Shown here one piece after another: positions 53,409-62,195 of a stretch of DNA of 64,000 nucleotides (positions within the stretch are counted from its first letter, which is position 1; each line of letters starts with the position of its first letter). Position numbers and translations under genes: made by a program. The DNA is taken from the NCBI RefSeq assembly GCF_000732485.2, contig NZ_JAQV02000015.1, positions 124,001 to 188,000 of the forward strand. The letters are read 5' to 3'. A model generated the notes under the pieces. That model was not told the DNA's origin and made no database searches. It was given only the letters and a program-made list of their open reading frames with translations. The stretch is from Bacillus sp. SJS. GTDB taxonomy: Bacteria; Bacillota; Bacilli; Bacillales; Bacillaceae.

Positions 53409-54560
53409 CTAGGTCAGGTACTTCTTTCTATAGGTATGCAGCTCGAGATCTTTGGATATTATTTTTTTTGCTGTTTCGGCAAACCGGCTGGAAAGGCCGG
53501 CAAAATCCATTCGGTTTGCTTTCTCCAGAAGGACTTGATCCTCCTCTTTGATCACTTCATCCCCATGCAGAGCTCCAAGTATAGCGCCGATCATGACACC
53601 GATGGAATCCGTATCCCGGCCTGAGTTGATGCCGTCATACATGGAAGGATATAAGGCTCCGTCATTCAGAACGATAAAAGCCAATGCCATCGGAAGCTCT
53701 TCAATGGAAAAAAGGCGGCTTGGTGTATAGTGATTGGATGGCAGACCCGCTTTCCCTTCACTTCGGTGAACGTCATCACCCATCGGAGAATAGTCCTTCA
53801 TCACATGCTGCAGCGAGTTGACCACTTCATCCATAGGTGCCTTTTTATCCCGCAAGCTCCTTGCCTCCCGGGTTACAGCGATAATCGCTTGCTTCGTGCC
53901 ATCCTTAGCGAGACGAACTGCTGTATCCACAATATCTTCCACCGTTGCCCTATCTTCGAACGCCTTTGCTACACAGGCCGCGAGCACCCCTGCCGCCTCC
54001 AGTCCATAGCTGTTCTGATGACCCATAGCAAAAAGAATCGCTTCGTCATAGGCACCTTTAGGATTTCCGGCATTAACGATCCCGACCGGCGCGATATACA
54101 TAGCCGCCCCGCAATTGACCATATTGCCGATGCCGCCTTCCCTCGGCTCACAATTGGCAAGTGCATGTCGGGTGAAGATGTATTTTTCCGGATAAAAGAG
54201 GCGCTCAATCATGAGTGCCTCTCGTCCAAATTCAGGAATATACGTTTTGCGGTAGGCGATCTCTTTTACAAATTCATTCGCGAGATCGTACGCATCCAAA
54301 TGTCTCTCTTCTTTCATATAAACGCGCATCAAGGCGCCCATCATTAAAGTATCATCCGTGACAATGCTGAATCCTCTTCTCTTCCCCAGTGTCACCGCGG
54401 CATCTTCATTGGCTTTGTACCAGGGAATATTGAGGGACTCCACCCGTCCGTAAGCGGCCTTAATTTCCTCATAGGACAATTTTTCAACAGCGGCACCGAG
54501 GGCATCCCCAAGTGCTGCTGCATAAATAACGCCTTTCACGCGTGCCTGAAATGGAATCAT
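53409..54560 (-). CDS. ADP-ribosylglycohydrolase-family protein
   Basis: 383 residues with both metal motifs intact: VTDDTLMMGALM (about residue 65) and SGRDTDSIGVMIGAI (about 300). MTGAMLGDALG-like start is seen as AAALGDALGAAVE. Members cleave ADP-ribose or other ribosyl/glycosyl bonds with two Mg ions; true substrate unknown. ATG after AAGGAGCCAACATC. Encoded between the binding protein and the larger ARH protein, so the two hydrolases probably act on the same import product. Confidence 0.85.
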   Translation of the reverse strand: MIPFQARVKGVIYAAALGDALGAAVEKLSYEEIKAAYGRVESLNIPWYKANEDAAVTLGKRRGFSIVTDDTLMMGALMRVYMKEERHLDAYDLANEFVKEIAYRKTYIPEFGREALMIERLFYPEKYIFTRHALANCEPREGGIGNMVNCGAAMYIAPVGIVNAGNPKGAYDEAILFAMGHQNSYGLEAAGVLAACVAKAFEDRATVEDIVDTAVRLAKDGTKQAIIAVTREARSLRDKKAPMDEVVNSLQHVMKDYSPMGDDVHRSEGKAGLPSNHYTPSRLFSIEELPMALAFIVLNDGALYPSMYDGINSGRDTDSIGVMIGAILGALHGDEVIKEEDQVLLEKANRMDFAGLSSRFAETAKKIISKDLELHTYRKKYLT

Positions 54561-54572
54561 GATGTTGGCTCC

Positions 54573-56027
54573 TTACTTCAGTTTTCCGTTCACGAACTTC
54601 GTGATCTCATCTCCGCCCGCTTTTTTCCACTCTTCCGCAAACTGATCAAAATCGCTGATTGGGCGTTTCCCTGTGATGACATCGGCTGAAAATTCCTTAT
54701 ACAGGTTTTCCGCTGCATCCCATTTTGCCGAAGACGCTTCATCCAGAATCACTTTGTTATCCTCGCTGTAATACTGCTGCACCAGCTTAGCCGATTCTTC
54801 AGCAGGCTTGGATAGAAGCGGCGTTTTCAGCGTTTTTTCCGGTTTAAAATCCGCGGGCTCCCAGAATCGGGCATACCATTCGCTGTAATATTTGTCGGTC
54901 AGTTCAATTTGGTTATCTGTAATTTTATAATGCTCATTTTCAAATCCGATGCGATCCAGCATTTGTCCTTTAGGACTGGCAAGGTAATCGAGAACCTTAA
55001 AGGCCAGCTCTTTATTTTTAGATTGGGAGGAAATCGCGATCCCGCGGGATTCCTTTGAAATATCCGTTGCACCGTAGCCCTGGAACTCTCCTTTTGCCGG
55101 AGGAAGCACGGTCAGCTCTGCCTCTTTGCCATTCACCTGCGTCATTTTCCCGTTATAAATGTCAATTACCTTCCCGTTCGTTCCGACAATTACCCCGGAA
55201 TCTCCATCGTAAAAGGCTTTTTCCTTTGTATCCCACTGCTTTGTTGCAAACTGCTGATCGAGAAGGCCTTCCTTGTAAAGCTCACTGTAAAATTCAAGCT
55301 TCGCCTTTTCCTTCTCCGAGACCTTTGCATACTCAAATGTTCCATCGTTCTTTTTCAGCCATGTTTGGTTCAGCCCGAATGCCATGTTGAAAATATAATC
55401 CAGTTCCGCAATATCCCCGGCTGCCGTGATCGCATTTTTCGGCTTGCCTCCGCCAGGTGCCTTTTCAACAAGCTCTTTGAAAAAGGCTTTGTAATTTTCC
55501 GGTGTAGGATCTGCCATAAGAGCCTTTGAAGAAGACAACTGGTTGAACCAGTCGCTACGGATGACCGGTGTTTTTAAATCAAGCGGCTTGATCCACAATA
55601 GGTAAGGATAATTTTTCATCCTCTTTTCATTGTATGGCTCCATGATGGATTTTAGATTCTTTGATTTTTCAATATAAGGCGTCAGATCCTCCAGCAGGTC
55701 CTGATCCGCAATTTGCTGATCGCCTCCCTGAAAATAGATCATGTCCGGAATGTCCCCGCTGTAAAGAAGCAAATTCAGCTTTTCCGCATAATTCCCCTGC
55801 GGCATTTGAACAAGCTCAAATTTTACGTCCAGCTTCTCATCCTTTTTCAGCGCTTTCTCCAGGTTGCTGAAATACTTTTGTGTCGCCGGATTGGATGGAT
55901 CCTCATCCTTTAGAACGAGCTTAATAGTCCCCTTCTTGCTTTCCGTCGTCGCTGCCTGATCATTTGAGCACGCGGCCATCGTAAACATCATGACGGCAGC
56001 TGCAAACAAAACTGCTAGTTTTTTCAT
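54573..56027 (-). CDS. Solute-binding lipoprotein of CUT1 ABC transporter
   Basis: 484 residues with a lipobox MAAC at about residues 17-20 (MFTMAACSNDQ) and the layout of LipO/YtcQ-type extracellular solute-binding proteins (VKFELVQMPQGNYAEKLNLL). It would deliver the substrate to the two permeases encoded just upstream. ATG follows GGGGGGAACAGGG. Its partner ATPase is not encoded in the window. Confidence 0.88.
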   Translation of the reverse strand: MKKLAVLFAAAVMMFTMAACSNDQAATTESKKGTIKLVLKDEDPSNPATQKYFSNLEKALKKDEKLDVKFELVQMPQGNYAEKLNLLLYSGDIPDMIYFQGGDQQIADQDLLEDLTPYIEKSKNLKSIMEPYNEKRMKNYPYLLWIKPLDLKTPVIRSDWFNQLSSSKALMADPTPENYKAFFKELVEKAPGGGKPKNAITAAGDIAELDYIFNMAFGLNQTWLKKNDGTFEYAKVSEKEKAKLEFYSELYKEGLLDQQFATKQWDTKEKAFYDGDSGVIVGTNGKVIDIYNGKMTQVNGKEAELTVLPPAKGEFQGYGATDISKESRGIAISSQSKNKELAFKVLDYLASPKGQMLDRIGFENEHYKITDNQIELTDKYYSEWYARFWEPADFKPEKTLKTPLLSKPAEESAKLVQQYYSEDNKVILDEASSAKWDAAENLYKEFSADVITGKRPISDFDQFAEEWKKAGGDEITKFVNGKLK

Positions 56028-56064
56028 CCCTGTTCCCCCCTGAAATGGTTTATGAAAGCCCGCC

Positions 56065-56943
56065 TTAATCCTTCACACCTCCTTCAAATGCACCCTTCGC
56101 GTAGAACTTCAAAATAAGTGGATAGAGAATGAGAATCGGCAGCATGGAAACGATGATCATGCCGGCCTGGAGTGAAGTAAAATCAAGACTCGCGATTTTG
56201 TCATACGATAATACATTCTGCGCACCAAGCAGGGAGGCATTGTCCTTTTGGACGACAAACTGCCGAAGGACGACCTGCAGCGGCCACTTATTCGGATCCG
56301 TGATGTAAATCGTGGCCCGGAAATATTCATTCCAGTGGTACACAGCGTAAAACAGGCCAAGTGTCGCAAGCCCTGGCTTGGAAAGAGGAAGCATGATTTT
56401 TGTAAAAATACGAAAGTGCCCGGCACCATCAATTCTGGCCGCCTCCAAAATGCTGTCCGGTACATCCTGAAAAAAGCGGATCAGGATGAACAAATAGTAA
56501 ACATTGATGGCCTTGTAAAAGATTAGGGACATATACGTGTTTAGAAGACCAAGAACCTTTACAAGCAAATATTCCGGAATAAGTCCGGGTTCAAATACCA
56601 TGATGATGATCAGCAGGAGGAGGACCGCTCTTTTGCCGACAAAGTGCGTCCTTGAAAGCACATAAGCAGCCATTGCTGTTAGGAAGAGATTCAGCGCCGT
56701 TCCTGCAACGGTAAGAAACACGGTATTAAAAATACTTCGGACAATAAGGGGATTTGAAAACAGCACCTGATAGTTAATCAAAGAAAAGCCCTTCGGCAAA
56801 ATATCCAATCCGCCAAGCGCCTGTACCTTTAATGGATCTGAAAAGGACATCGCAAGAAGATTCAGGATGGGAATGAGCACCGAGACAGATAGCAGAAGCA
56901 GGAGCGTATACACCGTTACCGTGAAAGGCGTTAATTTCTTCAT
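56065..56943 (-). CDS. ABC transporter permease, YtcP/LplC type
   Basis: 292 residues, six spans, EAA loop LEAARIDGAGHFRIFTKIML. Starts directly after the stop of the upstream permease (TAAATG), so the two are translated in step. Pairs with the LplB-type permease. No ATPase gene is adjacent; an MsmX-like ATPase is the usual energy source for this class in Bacillus. Confidence 0.88.
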   Translation of the reverse strand: MKKLTPFTVTVYTLLLLLSVSVLIPILNLLAMSFSDPLKVQALGGLDILPKGFSLINYQVLFSNPLIVRSIFNTVFLTVAGTALNLFLTAMAAYVLSRTHFVGKRAVLLLLIIIMVFEPGLIPEYLLVKVLGLLNTYMSLIFYKAINVYYLFILIRFFQDVPDSILEAARIDGAGHFRIFTKIMLPLSKPGLATLGLFYAVYHWNEYFRATIYITDPNKWPLQVVLRQFVVQKDNASLLGAQNVLSYDKIASLDFTSLQAGMIIVSMLPILILYPLILKFYAKGAFEGGVKD

Positions 56944-57843
56944 TTACCACACCCCTCTTCCGGTAAGCCGCTTCGATATGAAATGCGTTCCGAGAATAAG
57001 CACCGTACCGATGACCCCTTTAAACAAGCTCGCGGCCGTTGCATAGGAGTACTGGCCGTTTACGAGACCGATCCGGTATACATACGTGTCCAATATATCA
57101 ATCACGGAAATCACCGAGTTGTTCATCAGGTTAAACACCTGATCAAATCCGGCATTCATGAAGAAGCCAAGATTCAGGATGAACACGGTGATAATCGTTC
57201 CGGACAGCTCAGGAATGGTGATGTACCTCAGCTGCTGGAGGTTTGAAGCTCCGTCAATCCGGGCGGCTTCATACAGGGCCGGACTGATTTTCATAATCGC
57301 TGCCAGGTAGATAATTGAATCCCACCCCGCACTTCTCCAGATTTCCGAGAAGACGAGCACCCAGCGGATATGATCCTTGCTTGTCATATAATCGAGCGAC
57401 GGCATCTGAAAAAAGTTCCGGATCAGGTTAACCCCGCCATCCTCAGGATTCAGAAGGCTTATCCAAATTCCGGCGATGACAACCCATGAAAGGAAATGCG
57501 GGAGATAAATAATCGACTGAACCGAATTACGGAACTTCCCATGACGAACTTCGTTTATAAGAATGGATAAAAGAATTGGCACCGGGAAGAAGAAAATCAT
57601 TTTCATGGAGCTGATGATGATCGTATTTTTCAAAACGGTAAAAAAAGCCGGGGAGCTGAAGAGCACCTCAAAGTGCTTAAGCCCCACCCACTGATGATTC
57701 CCAAGTATCCGATAGTCCTGAAACGCAAGCTTCATCCCGATAAGCGGGACGATATGAAAGGTAATGAAATAGATAAGTGCCGGAATCAGCATGACGTATA
57801 AAACCCAGTCTCGTTTAATCAGTTTCCATTTTGCTTGCAGCAT
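56944..57843 (-). CDS. ABC transporter permease, LplB type
   Basis: 299 residues, six spans, N-terminal WKLIKRDWVLYVMLIPALIY and EAA loop YEAARIDGASNLQQLRYITI, as in LplB permeases for larger glycosides. ATG is preceded by AAAAGGAGCTGGATTTGG. Part of the AtuA-ARH operon. Confidence 0.88.
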   Translation of the reverse strand: MLQAKWKLIKRDWVLYVMLIPALIYFITFHIVPLIGMKLAFQDYRILGNHQWVGLKHFEVLFSSPAFFTVLKNTIIISSMKMIFFFPVPILLSILINEVRHGKFRNSVQSIIYLPHFLSWVVIAGIWISLLNPEDGGVNLIRNFFQMPSLDYMTSKDHIRWVLVFSEIWRSAGWDSIIYLAAIMKISPALYEAARIDGASNLQQLRYITIPELSGTIITVFILNLGFFMNAGFDQVFNLMNNSVISVIDILDTYVYRIGLVNGQYSYATAASLFKGVIGTVLILGTHFISKRLTGRGVW

Positions 57844-57933
57844 CCAAATCCAGCTCCTTTTCAGGCAGAGAGTACGTGCACGGTAGAAAATCTGAATCTT
57901 TTAAGATCGTAAACCTGTAAAGGGTGATGCCTG

Positions 57934-58245
57934 TCAATCTATTTCAATGGAGAAAAGCGGAGCATGCTGCTGGGCTCCGTACACATCCCTGTCGCCGATT
58001 GTACCTGAGGAAACAGTCCGCGCCATCGTGATTTTTATGCCGAGTGCCTGATCAAAGAACACAAAATGATGGATTTGCGACTCATCCGTACCGTATAGCT
58101 TCGAAATGGCAGCAGGTGTAACTTTCCCTGATTTCTTTACTCTTTCGTACGTGCTGGCAGAATCGAATAGAATATCAAGCGTCAGTTCAAACGGACCGGA
58201 ATTTTTGCTGCGGATCACTTTTGCCAGTTCATAAAGAGCAGCCAT
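57934..58245 (-). CDS. DUF4387 domain protein
   Basis: 103 residues matching DUF4387 (YELAKVIRSKNSGPFELTLD, GIKITMARTVSSGTIGDRDVYGAQ), a family that regularly accompanies AtuA/DUF1446 proteins and may be the small subunit of the same enzyme. ATG 58245 lies inside the end of the AtuA gene and is preceded by GGAGGT; overlap 17 bases, so the two are coupled. Confidence 0.85.
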   Translation of the reverse strand: MAALYELAKVIRSKNSGPFELTLDILFDSASTYERVKKSGKVTPAAISKLYGTDESQIHHFVFFDQALGIKITMARTVSSGTIGDRDVYGAQQHAPLFSIEID

Positions 58246-59602
58246 CTGTGACCTCCTCATAACGCACGGTAAAGAAATCCCCCGAAGCCTTCATTAAATG
58301 ATAAATCGAAAATTCATAAACCGGCCCGAATTCAATGTCACTCGGCGCAAACGGGAATGCCAGGTTGCCGGCGGTTGATTTCCGGTTTTCATAGCCGTAA
58401 TGCAAAAAGGTAGACCGGACCGTTGCACAAATACTGCTCGCAAGCTCCTGGGTTTGCGCCAGCACCTCAAACATCACGCCTACCTCGTGGCCGGAAAAAA
58501 GAAAAGGCTCTCTTTCGCCCAGAACCGCATTTTTTCCGTAATGATAGAAACGGATGTCATATTCTTCCGGATCAATTTCCGAGTAATATTCCGCAGTCTG
58601 CCGGACCACAAGTTCCTCTACACTTTCAAGCTGCCCTAACAGGAGGGGATCGCGGATACCCGCAAGGACGAAGGTGCGATAGGCTGCCTTCCTTGCTCCT
58701 TCAAGCTTAATCCAGTAATCTTCGGACGGGTGATACCGGCTGTTTTTCACCTCCACAACCCCTGGCTCTTTTTCTTCAAAAGTACACTTCTCTAAATCGA
58801 GCATGAAGCCCGGACCGTGAAGGATATACGGGTGTTCTTTTTCATAAAATGTATGGGCGGCCACACTGACGGGCGTGCATACTCTCTTTTCATTTAAAGA
58901 CTGGACTGTAAAGGAATCCCTGGTAATCGTTCCAAGAATGCAATCCTTTGTTGTCCCAGGCTCCGCACAAAGCGCGCCGCATTCTAATATTTTTCCAAGG
59001 TGATAGCTCAGCCCTGGATCTTTTCCATGAAAAAGACCAATGGCTGCAAAGGGTGACGGATCATAGGCCCGTCCGCATACAATGATGTCACTGCGATTCT
59101 CTAATGCTTCTAAAATTGGTTCATGCCCCATTTGGGCAACGATGGAATGGGTTTGCAGGATCGTTTCTGCGTTTAAGGCAGGAATGTTTGGTGAGAGTGG
59201 CTGAATTTGCTGATGCTTATTCGCATTCAAAACAGTTTCTTGAGGAATATCTGCCGGGATAACGGCGAGTTTCGCTGCTAGCTTTTGTTCGGCTAAAATT
59301 TCATAAATGATGTCAAGCGTCCAATCAAGATGCGGCTTCGCTCCCGCTCCCCCCGCAGATCCGATAATAATTGGAATTTTTCTTGGGAGACCGTGAATAA
59401 TCAGCAGCTCCAGATCCTTTTTCGCTGCCCTTCGGCTGACAATTGATACACCAGCGCCAAGCTTATGCGGCCCTGCATCAGTTGAACCGGCATCAACAAC
59501 GATGCCGTGCAAATCATATTCGAGCCCCTTCAGAAAAGAAGAAGCAGGAAATCCGTACCCCAGCATCCCGCACGGTGAAAGAATCCTAACCAAATCGGCC
59601 AT
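58229..59602 (-). CDS. AtuA-like (DUF1446) acyclic-terpene-utilisation family protein
   Basis: 457 residues of the DUF1446 family named after AtuA of citronellol degraders. Gly-rich IIGSAGGAGAKPHLDW (about 77-92) and GRAYDPSPFAAIG are visible. The enzymatic activity of this family has not been clearly shown; hydratase- or CoA-linked roles have been proposed. First gene of the seven-gene operon, ATG after GAGGAGGCCGCAGCT. Confidence 0.82.
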   Translation of the reverse strand: MADLVRILSPCGMLGYGFPASSFLKGLEYDLHGIVVDAGSTDAGPHKLGAGVSIVSRRAAKKDLELLIIHGLPRKIPIIIGSAGGAGAKPHLDWTLDIIYEILAEQKLAAKLAVIPADIPQETVLNANKHQQIQPLSPNIPALNAETILQTHSIVAQMGHEPILEALENRSDIIVCGRAYDPSPFAAIGLFHGKDPGLSYHLGKILECGALCAEPGTTKDCILGTITRDSFTVQSLNEKRVCTPVSVAAHTFYEKEHPYILHGPGFMLDLEKCTFEEKEPGVVEVKNSRYHPSEDYWIKLEGARKAAYRTFVLAGIRDPLLLGQLESVEELVVRQTAEYYSEIDPEEYDIRFYHYGKNAVLGEREPFLFSGHEVGVMFEVLAQTQELASSICATVRSTFLHYGYENRKSTAGNLAFPFAPSDIEFGPVYEFSIYHLMKASGDFFTVRYEEVTDGCSL

Positions 59603-59616
59603 AGCTGCGGCCTCCT

Positions 59617-59648
59617 CATATAGTAATAGACTGCTGTACTACTATATG
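59617..59648 (-). promoter_or_regulatory. 12-bp dyad in the AtuA operon leader
   Basis: CATATAGTAGTA / TACTATTACTATATG type inverted repeat: arms CATATAGTAATA and TACTACTATATG (11 of 12 pair) with an 8-base loop. It starts where the GAGGAGG ribosome-binding site begins and lies about +15 to +46 from the predicted start of transcription. It is either a regulator operator or an RNA hairpin beside the ribosome-binding site. Confidence 0.65.
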
Positions 59649-59651
59649 ATA

Positions 59652-59665
59652 TGTAATCGCTTACA
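59652..59665 (-). promoter_or_regulatory. cre site (CcpA) at the AtuA operon promoter
   Basis: TGTAAGCGATTACA (plus strand TGTAATCGCTTACA) is a palindromic full match to the cre consensus and covers the predicted transcription start, the standard position for CcpA repression. Confidence 0.8.
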
Positions 59666-59669
59666 AATA

Positions 59670-59698
59670 ATAGTAGTTGTAATTCTTTTTCCAGTCAA
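59670..59698 (-). promoter_or_regulatory. Sigma-A promoter of the AtuA-ABC-ARH operon
   Basis: TTGACT, 17 bases, TACTAT on the minus strand, 68 bp upstream of the AtuA start. Exact optimal spacing and near-consensus boxes. Confidence 0.8.
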
Positions 59699-59869
59699 GG
59701 CTGGGGGATGATTTTGTCGATTAAACGCTCATAATAACGAACAAACGTTCTTTTATTGTTACATATTTCTATATATAATAATTACAGGTAGGAAAAAGAA
59801 GGAAGGAAATTGAATATAGAGTCGAACACCATCCTTCTTTTCCAAAATAAAATAAAGGGAGTGTTATTG

Positions 59870-60280
59870 ATGAAGAAGCAAGCTGCACCGTATTTATCTT
59901 TTAATGGAAACGCAAGAGAAGCCCTGGAATTTTACAAAGAACTATTCGAAGGTGAAATTTCTGAAATTCAAACCTTCGGCCAAGCCGACTTCCCGACTCC
60001 CCCAGAGGCTGATGACCGAATTATGCATGCCCGCTTTACGAAAGGCCCCCTATTTTTTATGGTTTCCGACTCTTTCCCAGGACAGTCCGTAACAAAGGGC
60101 TCCAACGTTGCTCTCGTAATCGAGCCTGAAAGCAGCGAAGAAATTGAAACGCTCTACGCAAGACTAAGCGAAAAAGGAACCGTACATATGGAGCTGCAGG
60201 ACACGTTCTGGGGAGCAAGATATGCGAAGGTTGAGGATCCGTTTGGTGTGACATGGGACCTAAATTTTGAGAAGGCCTAA
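59870..60280 (+). CDS. PhnB-like VOC family protein
   Basis: 136 residues of the PhnB/3-demethylubiquinone-methyltransferase-like VOC group: PYLSFNGNAREALEFYKELF at the start and the C-terminal DPFGVTWDLNF. Such proteins bind a metal and small ligands; the function here is unknown. ATG 59870 follows GGGAGTGTTATTG; the frame runs 20 codons upstream without a signal. Ends at a strong terminator. Confidence 0.85.
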   Translation: MKKQAAPYLSFNGNAREALEFYKELFEGEISEIQTFGQADFPTPPEADDRIMHARFTKGPLFFMVSDSFPGQSVTKGSNVALVIEPESSEEIETLYARLSEKGTVHMELQDTFWGARYAKVEDPFGVTWDLNFEKA

Positions 60281-60286
60281 ATATAA

Positions 60287-60429
60287 ATGCAAAGGAAAAG
60301 CCAGCTGCCCTTTTTAAGGTGAGCTGGCTTTTTGCAGCATCTAAAAAAAATGTGAATCAGGATGGAGGTGCAAGCTTGGCCCGCCTGCCCACCGCCATTA
60401 TCCGTTATACACACTTGCACAGGTTCTTG
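60287..60429. repeat. Duplicated cwlJ 3' end plus terminator, copy 1
   Basis: About 140 bases that match 62196-62337 at roughly 88 percent by eye, including the terminator and the final codons coding T-CASVYNG-stop of the cell-wall hydrolase on the minus strand. Here the rest of that gene is missing. Confidence 0.8.
60296..60343 (+). terminator. Terminator of the VOC gene, copy 1 of a duplicated element
   Basis: AAAAGCCAGCT / AGCTGGCTTTTT. A nearly identical hairpin lies at 62204-62242 after the cwlJ-like gene. Confidence 0.85.
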
Positions 60430-60433
60430 AACT

Positions 60434-60464
60434 GCCTGCCGTTTACAGTTATCGGCAGGCGGCT
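60434..60464 (-). terminator. GC-rich hairpin at the end of the acyltransferase gene
   Basis: CTGCCTGCCG / CGGCAGGCGG pairs 9 of 10 with an 11-base loop containing the stop codon; no T tract. Confidence 0.45.
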
Positions 60465-61720
60465 TCGAGTTCGAGGCTGATGTTCTCGACAAGTCCTGCT
60501 ATCGGGTCATGGGTGACATTCACCATGCGCAGCACATCACCGTGGGTGACAACGCCGAGAATCTGTTCTCCAGCGACCTGTGTCGTCATCGTCGGTCCCC
60601 ACATTGCGAGCACGTCCCGCTCCACGGCGATTCCGCTGGTTACCCCGAGGTTCGTGATCTCAATGTCTGCGTTGGTCGCGGCAAGCATCGCAAACTCCGC
60701 GTCATCAGCGGTCGATGGATCGAGCTGCGCAAGCATCAGAGCTGAATCCCGAATCGTCTCCAGATCGCGTGCTGCCTTAAGCTGGTCAGTTGCACACCGC
60801 GCGAGATCCCAGAACCTCGTGCCAGCCGAATGATCGAGGACGACCATGGTGGCAGCGAAACGGACGACGACATCTTGTAGTCCGGCAGCTTGGCGCAGAT
60901 CAATTGGCACGTTGATGCGTATCTGGTTACGATTCGTCGCTTTAAACAACACCATAGCCGCTGCTGCGCATAACGCGGCCTGCACCGTGCAAGATTCAGC
61001 ACGTGAGCGCTCGACGAGCTGTCGGGTGCCCGCAACGCCGAGGTCTTCGGCTTGAATGTGCGGGGCCAATCCATTGAATGGACGCAATCGTCCCGGAAGA
61101 GGCAAGGTCGCTTCCTGTTCCCCGGCCGGTTCCTCAACGCTTTGGGGTGCGCTCTCGACGGTGGCGGACGCCGGGATGAGGTCTGCTAATAAATTCTCCT
61201 GCGCCACAGGAAGGTTCGATGGAAGCAGGCTTTCCCCTGCGAGAATCGTCGCCAGGTCCTTTACGGTGCACAAGGCACCTCGTCCATCCGTAATCTGATG
61301 AGCGAACGTCATCATGACAGTTGCCCCAGCAACCCCTTTCCCGGGAGGAATCAGCACCGCGCGAGCCAGAGGGCCCGGAGCAGGCATGATTGGCGCCGTC
61401 TGCTCAAATGCTGCTTCGTGCTCCCACGTCGTCTCGCGCGCGACACGGACAGGAATCCCTCTGTCGGAGGATCGAAACATAGCGCCGGTGGCTCGGTGAT
61501 CATCCTGGTCAGGGCGGCAGACTTCGACGGCTAGCAGCGGATGGACCCGCTGCAGCTTCTGCAACGCCTGAGTCAACTCCTCTTCAGAGACGTCACGAGT
61601 CAGCACGGCTGTCAGGGAGAATTGGACGGGGTTGCGATACATATACAGATCGATGATGCGTTCGAATGCGCCGAGTGGACGAAGGTACTGATCTGTGGTG
61701 TTTTCAAAAACTTGGGACAT
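60449..61720 (-). CDS. Condensation-domain acyltransferase (PapA/WS-like), GC-rich
   Basis: 423 residues with the condensation-type motif HQITDGRG (HxxxDG, about residue 146) that catalyses acyl transfer to alcohols or amines, as in PapA, alcohol acetyltransferases and NRPS domains. The C-terminal NVTHDPIAG region fits this fold. Codon use is clearly richer in G and C (near 58 percent in a sampled stretch) than the neighbours, with GCG, CGC and GTC frequent, as in actinobacteria. ATG follows CAAAGGAGTAGATCACT. It sits between two copies of a cwlJ 3' end, pointing to horizontal acquisition. Confidence 0.8.
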   Translation of the reverse strand: MSQVFENTTDQYLRPLGAFERIIDLYMYRNPVQFSLTAVLTRDVSEEELTQALQKLQRVHPLLAVEVCRPDQDDHRATGAMFRSSDRGIPVRVARETTWEHEAAFEQTAPIMPAPGPLARAVLIPPGKGVAGATVMMTFAHQITDGRGALCTVKDLATILAGESLLPSNLPVAQENLLADLIPASATVESAPQSVEEPAGEQEATLPLPGRLRPFNGLAPHIQAEDLGVAGTRQLVERSRAESCTVQAALCAAAAMVLFKATNRNQIRINVPIDLRQAAGLQDVVVRFAATMVVLDHSAGTRFWDLARCATDQLKAARDLETIRDSALMLAQLDPSTADDAEFAMLAATNADIEITNLGVTSGIAVERDVLAMWGPTMTTQVAGEQILGVVTHGDVLRMVNVTHDPIAGLVENISLELEAACR

Positions 61721-62195
61721 AGTGATCTACTCCTTTGATCCGTTTTTTATCGTTTCACGAACATACGGGATACTGACGGCCCTTCCAGTTTCAGTGATTC
61801 AATCTATAAAATCAGATTCGTTTCAGAAACATCTCTACTTTAATACACATCATAAAATCCGACCGTACCCCCGCCATCCATTAAATCTTGACTTTGTGCT
61901 TTCAAAGATGCCTTTGCTTTCTCGTTGCCATGCAGACTTGTATTCAGGTGCTACTTTCAAAATCGGTTCAAACTCTGATGTCAACTCTGATAGTTTCAGG
62001 AATCCATTTTCCAAGACGGCTGCTGTTTATAAGGGAATGGACCCAATCGCCGGTATCACTACTAACCATATTTTTTTCATCAAGATTACCTCCTAAATAA
62101 TCTCATTTCTACTCCGTTACCCCTGTTCGGGATGCATTAACCGCTTTCTTTTCCGGTATTCATGGAGACCAGACAGACTTACGCTGGGCAAATGT
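61721..62195. other. Interval holding a degraded reading frame
   Basis: Non-coding apart from the broken frame at 61850-62080. The left part must hold the acyltransferase promoter. No other gene is supported. Confidence 0.5.
61850..62080 (-). pseudogene. Short exported-protein gene interrupted by an in-frame TAA
   Basis: ATG 62080 follows a perfect AGGAGGTAATCTTG. It codes 17 residues of signal-peptide type (MKKIWLVVIPAIGSIPL), then TAA at 62027-62029, then 58 further codons in the same frame (TAAVLENGFLKLSELTSEFE...) to a TGA at 61850. The continuation has coding-like composition. Family not recognised. Confidence 0.5.

Noticed and set aside
60277-60492. 71-codon minus frame
   Set aside because: It is a shifted reading of the duplicated cwlJ end; a frame in the intact copy shows the same.
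61695-62096. 133-codon plus frame opposite the broken small gene
   Set aside because: Composition is unlike a protein and it lacks a ribosome-binding site; the minus-strand reading is better.
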